Source: Miltoncostaea sp036826475
GTDB lineage: Bacteria > Actinomycetota > Thermoleophilia > Miltoncostaeales > Miltoncostaeaceae
Direction: 5' to 3'
Assembly: GCA_036826475.1 (NCBI GenBank)
Contig: DAISWG010000008.1
Coordinates: 1 to 64,000, forward strand
Length of the DNA stretch: 64,000 bases
Shown: positions 43,632 to 51,662 of the stretch, piece after piece
Layout: the number at the start of each line of letters is the position of its first letter
Position numbering within the stretch: the first letter of the stretch is position 1
The notes under the pieces: generated by a model
Databases searched by the model: none
Seen by the model: only the letters and a program-made list of their open reading frames with translations
Told to the model about the DNA's origin: nothing
Made by a program: the position numbers and the translations under genes

Positions 43632-44324
43632 ATGAACGCGGACCTGGCGCCGATCCCCGAGACGCCCGGCACAGACGGCTGGCGCGACGTCGAGATCGAG
43701 CCGGTCGACGAGCCGCTGGTCCCCGTCGACGCGATCGGGCCACGGGTCGTCGACGTGCCGATGTACCACCGCGCCGGGCTCCCGGGTGCGTTGCCGCGCA
43801 ACTGGCTGCGCGAGGGGGTCGCCGAGCGGCTCGCGGCGGCGGCGGCCGGCCTGCCCGACGGCCTCACGCTGGTGGTGTGGGACGGCTACCGGCCCATCGC
43901 GACCCAGGCCGCCCTCTTCAACGGGTACCTGGAGGAGCTGACGATGGTCCACCCGGACTGGCCGGCCGACGCCCTCGAGGACGCCGCGGCCCGCTACGTC
44001 ACGCCGCCGTCGCGCTCGGCACTGGCACCCCCGCCCCACCTCACGGGCGGCGCGGTCGACCTGACGCTGGGCGACGGCGACGGCCGTCCGCTCGACCTGG
44101 GGACGGAGTTCGACGCGTTCGTCCCCGAGGCGGGCGCTCGCGCGCTGGAGGCCACCCCTGGCATCGCGCGCGATCTGCGCCGTACCCTGTACTGGGCCAT
44201 GGCCGGGCAGGGGTTCACGCCGTACGTCGAGGAGTGGTGGCACTACGACCACGGCGACCAGTTCTGGGGTCTCGCCACCGGGCTGGCGGCGCGGTACGCG
44301 GCGGCGGAGCCGCCGGGGGGATGA
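43632..44324 (+). CDS. D-Ala-D-Ala dipeptidase, VanX/M15D family
   Basis: Zinc dipeptidase of about 230 residues: WDGYRPIATQAALF, the metal motif HLTGGAVDLTL (His-x6-Asp) and EEWWHYDHGD with the catalytic glutamate and third zinc ligand. Homologues release or hydrolyse D-Ala-D-Ala, in wall recycling or glycopeptide resistance; no vanH/vanA neighbours occur here, so recycling is likelier. Starts at TTG 43611 (overlapping the SDR stop) and GTG 43599 are in frame. No strong Shine-Dalgarno. Stop overlaps the AraC gene (ATGA). Confidence 0.87.
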   Translation: MNADLAPIPETPGTDGWRDVEIEPVDEPLVPVDAIGPRVVDVPMYHRAGLPGALPRNWLREGVAERLAAAAAGLPDGLTLVVWDGYRPIATQAALFNGYLEELTMVHPDWPADALEDAAARYVTPPSRSALAPPPHLTGGAVDLTLGDGDGRPLDLGTEFDAFVPEAGARALEATPGIARDLRRTLYWAMAGQGFTPYVEEWWHYDHGDQFWGLATGLAARYAAAEPPGG

Positions 44325-45148
44325 CCGCGGAGCTCGTCCAGGTCGCACCGGCGCCCGCCCTGCGGGACGCCGTCCTGCGCCTGACGGGCTACCGGGAGCG
44401 GGTCGCGGGACCGGTGCGGTTCACCGAGATGCCGTGCACCTTCGTGCCCGTGATCATCGACCTCGGCGACGGCTGGTCGATCGGCGACGCACGCGGTGCC
44501 GACGTCCCGATGGAGCGGGTCGGTCCGTTCGTCGCCGGCCTCACCGGGTTCCCGGTGGCGGTCGAGCACCCGGGCCACGCACATTGCCTGCAGATCGACC
44601 TCCGCCCCCGGTCGGCCCGCCGCCTTCTGGGCGTGCCGATGCATGAGCTGGCGAACCGGACGGTGGCCCTCGACGACGTCCTCGGCGCCGGCGCCCGCGA
44701 CCTGGTGGCGAGGGTCGGGGACACGGAGGGGTGGTCCGCGCGGTTCGCCCTCGTGCAGGAGGCCATCGCCGCGCGGCTCGCGGCGGCCCCGCCGCTTCGG
44801 CGGGAGGTCGGGTGGGCGCTGGAGCGGGTCGCGGCCGGCGGGCGGCCGGCCCGGGTGGGCGATGTCGCGCGGCAGCTGGGGTGGAGTCACCGCCGGCTCA
44901 TCGCCGGGTTCCGCGACGAGGTGGGCCTGCCGCCGAAGCTGGTGGCCCGGATCGCCCGCTTCGAGCGCGCCCGGGCCGTGATCGCGGCCCACCCGGACGC
45001 GGATCTCGCGGGCGTCGCCGCCCGGTGCGGCTACGCCGATCAGGCCCACCTGTCGCGCGAGGTGCGGGACCTGGCGCACACGACGCCGGCACGCCTTCGC
45101 GCCCCCGCCGTCAATTCCGTTCAAGACCGCACCGGAGCCGCCGCGTAG
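44321..45148 (+). CDS. AraC-family transcriptional regulator
   Basis: Protein of 275 residues. The N-terminal half is an effector-binding region of the kind that begins with the sensor phrase LTGYRERVAGPVRFTEMP. The C-terminal AraC domain has two helix-turn-helix units (VGDVARQLGWSHRRLIAGFRDEVG and LAGVAARCGYADQAHLSREV). Regulators of this build often sit beside VOC-family genes, as here. ATG 44321 overlaps the dipeptidase stop. Confidence 0.88.
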   Translation: MTAELVQVAPAPALRDAVLRLTGYRERVAGPVRFTEMPCTFVPVIIDLGDGWSIGDARGADVPMERVGPFVAGLTGFPVAVEHPGHAHCLQIDLRPRSARRLLGVPMHELANRTVALDDVLGAGARDLVARVGDTEGWSARFALVQEAIAARLAAAPPLRREVGWALERVAAGGRPARVGDVARQLGWSHRRLIAGFRDEVGLPPKLVARIARFERARAVIAAHPDADLAGVAARCGYADQAHLSREVRDLAHTTPARLRAPAVNSVQDRTGAAA

Positions 45149-45151
45149 CGT
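45146..45151 (+). promoter_or_regulatory. -10 box (TAGCGT) before VOC gene
   Basis: TAGCGT, whose TAG is the AraC stop codon; the predicted start near 45159 coincides with a CGTTCATTCG motif. The VOC gene then has a normal leader with AGGAGGT. Confidence 0.35.
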
Positions 45152-45160
45152 CGGGGTCGT

Positions 45161-46390
45161 TCATTCGTCCGGATCAGGAGGTGCGATCGGATGCCCGAGA
45201 CCACGCAGGCGCTGAACGGCGCGTTCCCCATCGTCCCGTACCCCGACCCTCGCGCGGCGATCGCCTGGCTGGAGCGGGCGTTCGGCGGCGTCGCCATCGA
45301 GGTGCACCCGCCGGACCCCGACGAGCCCCTCGTCCATGCGGAGGTCCGCGTCGGGTCGGGTGTGGTGATGTTGAGCGACACGGCCCGCGTCGGCGAGAAC
45401 GACTTCAGCTTCCCCGGACCGGTGGCCGTCTATGTCGTGGTGGACGACCCCGACGCGCTCCACGACCGCGCCGTCGCCGCGGGTGTGGAGATCCTGCGAG
45501 GGCTCACGGACCAGCCGTACGGCTCGCGCGAGTTCGCCGCCCGCGACCACCACGGCAACGTCTGGAGCTTCGGCACCTACCGCCCGGCCGCCTGACCGTG
45601 GTCGGCCCGCCCCGCCCCCCGGCCCCGGGTGCTCTCCTGGGCGGATGCGGCGCTGGGGCGGGCGCCACGACGGGCGCCGGGACATCGCCGAGATCGCCCG
45701 GCCGCCGCGGGCGACCGTTCCGGCCGGAGGCCGGACGTCCCGGTCTTCGGAGCTCGGACCCCGGTCCGGACTCCCGGGCGGAGCAGGCGCGCGGCTCCCA
45801 TCCGCGTCGCCGCCGTCCCCGGGCCCGCGCCATCGTCCGTCGCGGAACCAGCGGCGCATCGTCTGCACCGTCGGCGGCTGCTGCGGCCCCGGCCGATCAA
45901 GCTCCCGCCGGCGGATCTGGGTGATCACCACCGCCGGTGACTCCCCGGCGGCGAACCGCTGCTCCGCCTCCTGTCGCAGCGCCTTCCAGGAATACGAGCC
46001 GGGGAGGGTGGGGGTGTGGTGGTGGGACAGCACCCCCTGGCGGAACAGGGTCAACGCCCGGCTGCGGCGGGTGGTGAGGCAGTTCGCCGCCTCCCACACC
46101 GTCTGCAGGGACACCACCAGGTCCCGCCCGGCCCGGGAGTGGAGCCACCCGGGGTCGCGGTGGCCGGCGCAGAGCCATACCGACACCCCGAGGGGGAGGT
46201 GTAGGAGGGCGCGGCGTCCGTGGCCGGGTCCCATGCAGATCGCACACGCCGGCGTCTGCCCGAGGCGTTGCCCTTTGTCGAGGCTGCGTGGCATCACCAG
46301 GGGAGGGTTCCCCACGAGGGGGTGACGGCTCGACACCCAGGGCGGCCGGTCCACCGCCGACTCCGTGTCGGTGGGGGTGCGAATGATCAT
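45161..46390 (-). CDS. Lineage-type protein with CxxC-CxxH zinc finger and HTH-like tail
   Basis: Open frame of 409 codons; only the first 190 or so look like protein. Seen: CAICMGPGHG and WLCAGHRDPGWL (Cys-x2-Cys...Cys-x2-His zinc finger), a helical part RAGRDLVVSLQTVWEAANCL, a QEAEQRFAAGESPAVVI helix and a terminal MRRWFRDGRWR like a recognition helix. I believe such proteins recur in Thermoleophilia, from memory, not a search. Beyond about 45830 the frame becomes Arg/Pro-rich and is antisense to the VOC gene, so the true end may be earlier (frameshift or lost stop). ATG 46390; no good Shine-Dalgarno. Confidence 0.55.
   Translation of the reverse strand: MIIRTPTDTESAVDRPPWVSSRHPLVGNPPLVMPRSLDKGQRLGQTPACAICMGPGHGRRALLHLPLGVSVWLCAGHRDPGWLHSRAGRDLVVSLQTVWEAANCLTTRRSRALTLFRQGVLSHHHTPTLPGSYSWKALRQEAEQRFAAGESPAVVITQIRRRELDRPGPQQPPTVQTMRRWFRDGRWRGPGDGGDADGSRAPAPPGSPDRGPSSEDRDVRPPAGTVARGGRAISAMSRRPSWRPPQRRIRPGEHPGPGGGAGRPRSGGRAVGAEAPDVAVVVAGGELARAVRLVREPSQDLHTRGDGAVVERVGVVHHDIDGHRSGEAEVVLADAGRVAQHHHTRPDADLRMDEGLVGVRRVHLDGDAAERPLQPGDRRARVGVRDDGERAVQRLRGLGHPIAPPDPDE
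45191..45595 (+). CDS. VOC family protein (glyoxalase-like)
   Basis: Protein of 134 residues: IVPYPDPRAAIAWLERAFG, HAEVRVGSGVVMLSD, PVAVYVVVDDPDALHDRAVAAG, REFAARDHHGNVWSFGTY, the last with the usual final metal-side segment but Ser/Trp rather than a clear Glu. Adjacent AraC gene is a likely regulator. AGGAGGT lies about 9 nt before ATG 45191. Confidence 0.9.
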   Translation: MPETTQALNGAFPIVPYPDPRAAIAWLERAFGGVAIEVHPPDPDEPLVHAEVRVGSGVVMLSDTARVGENDFSFPGPVAVYVVVDDPDALHDRAVAAGVEILRGLTDQPYGSREFAARDHHGNVWSFGTYRPAA

Positions 46391-46440
46391 GGGGGGACGT
46401 TCGAATGAACGCCGACCCCAGCCGGGCGGGCCGGCGGGGG

Positions 46441-46470
46441 CCGGACCCGATCCATCCCCCGGACCCGATC
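46441..46470. repeat. Direct repeat upstream of ubiA
   Basis: CCGGACCCGATC occurs at 46441-46452 and again at 46459-46470 (18-bp period), with related GGCCGGATCG and CCCCGGACCCGGGG downstream. This lies between divergent genes and may be a regulator-binding array. Confidence 0.4.
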
Positions 46471-46529
46471 GATCGCACGGGCCGGATCGCGGGGGCCGTC
46501 CCCGGACCCGGGGCGGGACGTGCCGCGGG

Positions 46530-46535
46530 TAACAT
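46530..46535 (+). promoter_or_regulatory. -10 box (TAACAT) of the ubiA-ccm-hem operon
   Basis: TAACAT, 6 nt, then GTG 46542. It would drive the ten-gene operon from a leaderless start. Confidence 0.5.
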
Positions 46536-46541
46536 CGAGGG

Positions 46542-47429
46542 GTGACCACGACCTCAGGGGCGGCTCCGCGGGCCGCGGGGCTCGGGCTGGTGCCCGCCCT
46601 GCTGTCGTTCGTGCGCTTCTCGCACACCATCTTCGCGCTGCCGTTCGCGCTCGCCGCCGCGGTGCTCGCCCAGATGGAGATCCCGCCCGCCGCCACCCTC
46701 GGGTGGATCCTGCTCGCGATGATCGGGGCCCGGTCACTCGCGATGGCGCTCAATCGGATCATCGACGCCGACATCGATGCGGCGAACCCGCGGACCGCGT
46801 CCCGTGAGCTCCCGTCCGGCCGCCTCGCGATCGGGCAGGTGGCGGTGTTCAGCGCCGTCAGCCTCGCGGTGCTGCTGATCGCGGTGTCCCAGCTCCCCGA
46901 GGAGACGTGGGTGCTGTGGCCCATCCCGGTCGCGGCGTTCGTGCTCTACCCGCTCGCCAAGCGCGTGACGTGGCTGTGCCACCTCGCGCTCGGCCTCACG
47001 ATCGGCATCGCCCCCATGGGTGCCTGGCTCGCCGTGACCGGCAGCCTCGACGCGGCGCCGATCCTCCTGGGCCTGGGCGTGGCGTGCTGGATCGCCGGCT
47101 TCGACATCATCTACGCCCTCCTCGACATCGACTTCGACCGCGACCACGACATCCAGTCGGTGCCCGCCCGCTTCGGGGAGGCGACGGCCCTGTGGTTCAC
47201 GAAAGGCCTGCACCTGGCCGCGATCGCGCTGCTCGTCGGGGCCGGCGGCGCCGCGGGCGCGGGGGGCTGGTACATGGCCGGCGTCGCCGTCTGCGCGGCG
47301 GTGCTCGTCTACGAGAACGCGATCGTGCGGCCCGGCGACACGTCCCGCATCCAGGTGGCGTTCGCCCAGTCCAACGGCGTGCTGTCGATGGTGTTCCTCG
47401 CGTTCACCCTGGCGGAGGTGACGCTGTAG
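46542..47429 (+). CDS. UbiA-like prenyltransferase (menaquinone pathway, MqnP type)
   Basis: Membrane prenyltransferase of 295 residues. First Asp motif NRIIDADIDAANPRTASRELP, second motif DIDFDRDHDIQSVPARFG, about nine helices. It transfers a polyprenyl chain to an aromatic quinone precursor. Sequence style is of UbiA/MqnP; in actinobacteria the futalosine-pathway MqnP is the likely role, but UbiA-like function cannot be excluded. First gene of the operon; GTG 46542. Confidence 0.88.
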   Translation: MTTTSGAAPRAAGLGLVPALLSFVRFSHTIFALPFALAAAVLAQMEIPPAATLGWILLAMIGARSLAMALNRIIDADIDAANPRTASRELPSGRLAIGQVAVFSAVSLAVLLIAVSQLPEETWVLWPIPVAAFVLYPLAKRVTWLCHLALGLTIGIAPMGAWLAVTGSLDAAPILLGLGVACWIAGFDIIYALLDIDFDRDHDIQSVPARFGEATALWFTKGLHLAAIALLVGAGGAAGAGGWYMAGVAVCAAVLVYENAIVRPGDTSRIQVAFAQSNGVLSMVFLAFTLAEVTL

Positions 47430-47440
47430 CGGAGCGCGAG

Positions 47441-48133
47441 CTGGTCCGCGCCCGCGGGCTCGTGCGGCGGTTCGGCGAGCGCCGCGCCGTCGACCGGGTC
47501 GACGTGGACCTCCACGCCGGCGAGTGCCTGGCCGTGCTCGGCCCGAACGGCGCCGGCAAGAGCACCCTCCTGCGGATGGTCGCCACCCTCCTGCGTCCCG
47601 ACGCGGGGGAGATCACGGTGTGCGGCGCGCCGCTGCCCGACAAGGCCGGCGACGCCCGGCGCGCCATCGGCTACCTCGGCCACGACCCCCTCGTCTACCT
47701 CGACCTCACCGCCCGCCAGAACCTGGAGCTCTACGCCGACCTCTACGGCCTCGACGACCCGGGCGACCGGGTGGACGCCGCCCTCGACCGGGTGGGCCTG
47801 CTCGCGCGTTCATTCGATTCGGTGCGGACGTTCAGTCGGGGCATGGCGCAGCGGCTCGGCCTCGCCCGCGCCCTCCTCCACGAGCCGCGGCTGCTGCTGC
47901 TCGACGAGCCGTACGCCGGCCTCGACGCCGCGGGTGCGCGCCTCCTCGACGGCGTGCTCGCCGACCTGGGGCCCGAGCGCGCCGCGATGATGGTCACCCA
48001 CGAGGTGGAGCGCGGTGTCCGCCTGGCCGGCCGGGTCCTGGTGCTCCGCGCCGGGCGGCCCGTCCTCGCGGAGCCCACCGCCCAGGCCGACGAGGCCGCG
48101 TTCCGCGCCCGCTACGAGGAGCTGGTCGCGTGA
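47441..48133 (+). CDS. ccmA: Haem ABC exporter ATP-binding protein
   Basis: ABC ATPase of about 230 residues: Walker A GPNGAGKST, Q-loop-like YLGHDPLVY, signature FSRGMAQRL (SRGM instead of LSGGQ, as usual in CcmA), Walker B LLLLDEPYAGLD, H-loop VTHE. With CcmB/CcmC it serves cytochrome c maturation. No ATG/GTG/TTG lies before the first strand; I choose CTG 47441, which has GGAG 6 nt upstream, over GTG 47462, which would trim the ARGLVRRFG strand. Stop overlaps ccmB. Confidence 0.9.
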   Translation: MVRARGLVRRFGERRAVDRVDVDLHAGECLAVLGPNGAGKSTLLRMVATLLRPDAGEITVCGAPLPDKAGDARRAIGYLGHDPLVYLDLTARQNLELYADLYGLDDPGDRVDAALDRVGLLARSFDSVRTFSRGMAQRLGLARALLHEPRLLLLDEPYAGLDAAGARLLDGVLADLGPERAAMMVTHEVERGVRLAGRVLVLRAGRPVLAEPTAQADEAAFRARYEELVA

Positions 48134-48819
48134 GCCCGTCGTGGCCCCGGCAGCTGCGCGCCCTGCTGGTGAAGGACCTGCGCCTGGAGCTCCGCACGCG
48201 CGACACCATCGTGGCGATGATCCTGTTCTCGGTCGTCGCGATGATGATCTTCCAGTTCGCCGTCGGGAGTAGCGGCGACGACCTGAGCGACGTCGCCGGC
48301 GGCATCCTCTGGGCCACGCTCGCCCTCACGGCGGTGCTCGGCGTGGGCCGCTCATGGGTGCCGGAGCGCGAGCAGCGCGTGCTCGACGGCATCCTGGTGG
48401 CCCCGATCCCGCGGCTCGTGCTGCTGGCCTCCAAGGTCGGGGCGATCTACGCCTACCTGCTCGTCGTCGAGGTCATCGCCGTGCCCCTGGCGGCGCTCTT
48501 CTTCATCCGCAACGGCCAGGCGGGCGACCTGCTGCTGGTCGGCGTGGTCTGCCTGATGGCCAACCTCGGCATCGCCGTCCTGGGTTCGCTGCTGGCCTGC
48601 CTGGCGCTGTTCGCCCGCGCCCGCGAGCTGCTGCTCCCGGTGCTGTTCCTGCCGTCGCTGCTCCCCGTCGTGATCGCCGCCGCGGGGGCCACCCACGCGG
48701 TGGCAGGGGGGACGAACGACCTGGCGGAATACCGTGGTTACCTGCTGTTCCTCGGGGTCTATGCGGTAATCTTCGGGCTTGTGGCCTACGCGACGTATGA
48801 CCATGTCTTCGACGACTGA
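48130..48819 (+). CDS. ccmB: Haem exporter permease
   Basis: Protein of 229 residues with six hydrophobic helices and the CcmB-typical N-terminus LLVKDLRLELRTRDTIVAMI and WVPEREQRVLDGILVAP. Membrane part of the CcmAB complex, which releases holo-CcmE in the maturation pathway. GTG 48130 overlaps the ccmA stop; its end overlaps ccmC. Confidence 0.92.
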   Translation: MSPSWPRQLRALLVKDLRLELRTRDTIVAMILFSVVAMMIFQFAVGSSGDDLSDVAGGILWATLALTAVLGVGRSWVPEREQRVLDGILVAPIPRLVLLASKVGAIYAYLLVVEVIAVPLAALFFIRNGQAGDLLLVGVVCLMANLGIAVLGSLLACLALFARARELLLPVLFLPSLLPVVIAAAGATHAVAGGTNDLAEYRGYLLFLGVYAVIFGLVAYATYDHVFDD

Positions 48820-49507
48820 CACGCGTCCGGCCCTCCGTCTCGCGGTCACCGGGGTGGTCACCGGAGCCCTCCTCGCGCTGTCGGTGTTCGGCGTGTTCTT
48901 CGTGGCCCCCGAGGACGCCGACCAGGGGATCATCCAGAAGATCTTCTACTTCCACGTGGCCATCGCCATGGTGGCGCTGCTCGCGTTCCTGGTCGCCGCG
49001 ATCGAGGGCATCCGGTACCTCCGTAGCCGCGACCCGCGCCACGACGAGGTCTCGTCGATCTGCGTCGGCGCCGGCCTCGCGTTCTCGGTGCTGGTGGTCG
49101 TCACCGGGTCGATCTGGGCGAAGGCGTCGTGGGGCACCTGGTGGGTGTGGACCGATCCCCGCCTCGTGACCTTCGTCATCGTGCTGCTGCTGTACGCCGC
49201 GTACTTCGTGCTGCGGAGCTCTGCGGAGGGTGAGCGGCAGGCCCGGTACAGCGCCATCTACTCCGTCGCGGCCTTCGCGTCGGTGCCCCTGTCGTTCTAC
49301 TCGGTGCGGGTGGCCCGCTCGTTCGTGCATCCGGTCGTGTTCAACCAGCAGGGCGCGAACATGCCGGACTCCATGCTCGTCTGGTTCATCGTCGGGCAGG
49401 TCGCGATGATCGGGGTGTTCCTCACGGTCCTCCAGCTCGAGCTGATCCAGCGCCGCGCCGACCGCGCCCTGCGCCGCGTGAAGGCCCGCCTCGAGGCCGC
49501 GGCGTGA
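48803..49507 (+). CDS. ccmC: Cytochrome c biogenesis protein CcmC
   Basis: Protein of about 234 residues, six helices. The tryptophan-rich haem-handling motif WGTWWVWTDPRLV and the two conserved histidines (FYFHVAIAM; SFVHPVVF) are present. It attaches haem to CcmE. ATG 48797 and ATG 48803 are both possible; the gene overlaps the ccmB 3' end. Confidence 0.94.
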   Translation: MSSTTDTRPALRLAVTGVVTGALLALSVFGVFFVAPEDADQGIIQKIFYFHVAIAMVALLAFLVAAIEGIRYLRSRDPRHDEVSSICVGAGLAFSVLVVVTGSIWAKASWGTWWVWTDPRLVTFVIVLLLYAAYFVLRSSAEGERQARYSAIYSVAAFASVPLSFYSVRVARSFVHPVVFNQQGANMPDSMLVWFIVGQVAMIGVFLTVLQLELIQRRADRALRRVKARLEAAA

Positions 49508-49683
49508 ACGAGTACGTCGCCGCCGCGTACGGCGTGATCATCTTCGCCCTGCTGCTCTACGTCGTCGTGGTGGGCCTGCGCTCCGCGCGCCTCGCTCGCG
49601 AGGCCGAGCTGCTGGCCCGCCTCGTCGAGCGCGAGGAGGCCGAGCGCGACGGGGCGCCCGAGACCGACCTGGCGGCCCGGTGA
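49504..49683 (+). CDS. ccmD: CcmD-like small membrane protein
   Basis: Protein of 59 residues: single span YVAAAYGVIIFALLLYVVVVGL followed by a charged helix (RSARLAREAELLARLVEREE), the layout of CcmD, which stabilises the CcmABC complex. GTG 49504 overlaps the ccmC stop and its TGA overlaps the next gene (GTGA both sides). Confidence 0.8.
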   Translation: MNEYVAAAYGVIIFALLLYVVVVGLRSARLAREAELLARLVEREEAERDGAPETDLAAR

Positions 49684-50369
49684 GCGGCAACCGCGTCGGC
49701 CCCAGCCGCCCGCCCGGTCCGGGCAAGGTCTTCTACCCCATGTTCGTCGACCTGGAGGGGCGCCGCTGCCTCGTGGTGGGCGGGGGCCCGGTGGCCACCG
49801 AGAAGGTCGAGAAGCTGCTCGACCACGGCGCCGCCGTCCGCCTGGTCACGCCGGAGGCGACGCCCGACCTCGAGGCGATCGCCGCGGCCGGCCGCCTGCT
49901 GGAGCTCCACCGCCGCACCTACCGGCCCGAGGACCTCGAGGGCTGCTTCCTGGTGATCGCCGCCACCAACCTCGACGCCATCAACCGCATGGTGTGGCAG
50001 GACGCCGAGGCCCGGAACATGCTGTGCAACGTGGTGGACGTCCCGCCGCTCTGCAACTTCATCGTCCCGTCGATCGTGCGCCGCGGCGAGCTGGCCCTGG
50101 CGATCTCCACCGGCGGCGCGAGCCCCGTGGTCGCGAAGCACATCCGCCGGCAGCTGGAGGCCGCGTACGGCCCCGAGTGGGAGTCCCTCGTCAACCTGCT
50201 CCGCGAGCTCCGCGACGAGCTGAAGGACCGCTACCTCGACATGCCGGGCCGCCGCGACGCGGTGGAGCGGCTGATGGCGACCGACGTCATCGCGCGGCTG
50301 GCCGACGGCGACGAGGCCGGCGCGCGCGAGCTGGCCCACCGGGTGCTCGACGTGGGGGTGGCGGCGTGA
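49680..50369 (+). CDS. Precorrin-2 dehydrogenase / sirohydrochlorin ferrochelatase (CysG N-domain, Met8-like)
   Basis: Protein of 229 residues: YPMFVDLEGRRCLVVGGGPVATEKVEKLL is the NAD-binding Met8/CysG-N start, then CFLVIAATNLDAIN, NVVDVPPLCNFIVPSIVRRG and ISTGGASPVVAKHIRRQLE. It converts precorrin-2 to sirohydrochlorin and possibly inserts iron, for sirohaem. Paired with the CobA-HemD fusion downstream, which makes precorrin-2. GTG 49680 overlaps ccmD. Confidence 0.93.
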   Translation: MSGNRVGPSRPPGPGKVFYPMFVDLEGRRCLVVGGGPVATEKVEKLLDHGAAVRLVTPEATPDLEAIAAAGRLLELHRRTYRPEDLEGCFLVIAATNLDAINRMVWQDAEARNMLCNVVDVPPLCNFIVPSIVRRGELALAISTGGASPVVAKHIRRQLEAAYGPEWESLVNLLRELRDELKDRYLDMPGRRDAVERLMATDVIARLADGDEAGARELAHRVLDVGVAA

Positions 50370-51646
50370 CGCTCCTGGTGCTCGGGCTCTCGCACAAGAC
50401 CGCGCCGGTGGAGCAGCGCGAGAAGGCGGCCCTCTCGGAGAAGGAGACGCGCGCGCTGCTGCGGACCCTCATCGATGGCGGCGCCGTGACCGAGGCCGTC
50501 GCGCTCTCCACGTGCAATCGCACGGAGGTGTACGTCGCCGCGCCCGACCCGTACCTGGCCGAGGACGTGGTGGCGGGGGCCATCGTGCACCACTCGCGGA
50601 TGTCCCCCGACGAGCTGGCCTGCGCCCGCTACGTCCTGCGCGAGGACCGCGCCGCCGCCCAGCTGTTCCGCGTCGCCTCCAGCCTCGACTCCATGGTCGT
50701 CGGCGAGAGCGAGATCCAGGGCCAGGTGCGCAACGCCTGGGAGCTGGGCCGGGAGGAGGGCACCACCGGGCCCATCCTCAACCAGCTGTTCCGCCAGGCG
50801 CTCGAGGTCGGCAAGTCGGTGCGGACGCAGACGCGGATCGGCACCGGCTCGGCATCCGTCCCCGCCGTCGCGCTCGACCTGGCCGCCGTCGTGCTCACCG
50901 ACCTGCCCGCCAGCCGGGTGCTGCTGATCGGCGCCGGGAAGATGGCGGAGGCCACCGCCATGGCACTCATCCAGCACGGGGTGCGGGAGGTGGTCGTCGC
51001 CAACCGCACCGTCGGCACCGCGCGCGAGCTGGCCGACCGCGTCGGCGGTCGCGGCGTCGGGTTCGACATGCTCGCCACCGAGCTCGCGGGCGCCGACATC
51101 GTCATCTCCTCCACCGACGCGCCGCACGCGATCCTGCGCGAGGGCGACCTGGCCCCCGTCATGGCCGCGCGGACCGACCGGCCGATGGTGATCGTCGACA
51201 TCTCGGTGCCCCGCGACGTCGACCCCGCCGTGGCGGACGTCCCCGGCGTGGCGCTGTTCGACATCGACGACCTGGAGCGCGTCGTCGAGTCCAACCTCAA
51301 CGGGCGGCGCCTGGAGGCCGAACGGGGCGAGGGCTTCGTGATCGGCGCCGTCCAGGGCTTCGCGTCGTGGCGCCGCGGCCTCAACGCGACCCCCGCGATC
51401 ACCGACCTGCGGGCCCGTGCGGAGGAGATCCGCCAGACCGAGCTGGAGCGCCTGGAGGGCAGCTGGGAGCACCTCTCGGAGGCCGACCGCGCCCGCGTCG
51501 AGGCCCTGACGAAGGGCATCGTCAACAAGCTGCTGCACGAGCCGACGGTGCGGGTGCGCGCCGCCGCCGAGGACGGTGACAACGAGGCGCTGCGGCACCT
51601 CGAGAGCCTGCGTCACCTCTTCGGCCTCGAAGCGCCCGCGAACTGA
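50366..51646 (+). CDS. hemA: Glutamyl-tRNA reductase
   Basis: Protein of 426 residues catalysing the first step of C5-pathway tetrapyrrole synthesis. Start LLVLGLSHKTAPVEQREK, catalytic cysteine in LSTCNRTEVY, GESEIQGQVRNAW, NADPH site VLLIGAGKMAEATA, VVVANRT, and the C-terminal dimerisation helices. GTG 50366 overlaps the previous stop (GTGA). Confidence 0.97.
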   Translation: MTLLVLGLSHKTAPVEQREKAALSEKETRALLRTLIDGGAVTEAVALSTCNRTEVYVAAPDPYLAEDVVAGAIVHHSRMSPDELACARYVLREDRAAAQLFRVASSLDSMVVGESEIQGQVRNAWELGREEGTTGPILNQLFRQALEVGKSVRTQTRIGTGSASVPAVALDLAAVVLTDLPASRVLLIGAGKMAEATAMALIQHGVREVVVANRTVGTARELADRVGGRGVGFDMLATELAGADIVISSTDAPHAILREGDLAPVMAARTDRPMVIVDISVPRDVDPAVADVPGVALFDIDDLERVVESNLNGRRLEAERGEGFVIGAVQGFASWRRGLNATPAITDLRARAEEIRQTELERLEGSWEHLSEADRARVEALTKGIVNKLLHEPTVRVRAAAEDGDNEALRHLESLRHLFGLEAPAN

Positions 51647-51662
51647 CCCCCCTCCGGGCGCG

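Noticed and set aside
43632..45148. Glycopeptide-resistance cluster around the VanX-like gene
   Set aside because: No vanH, vanA or VanRS-type genes; neighbours are an SDR, an AraC regulator and a VOC protein.
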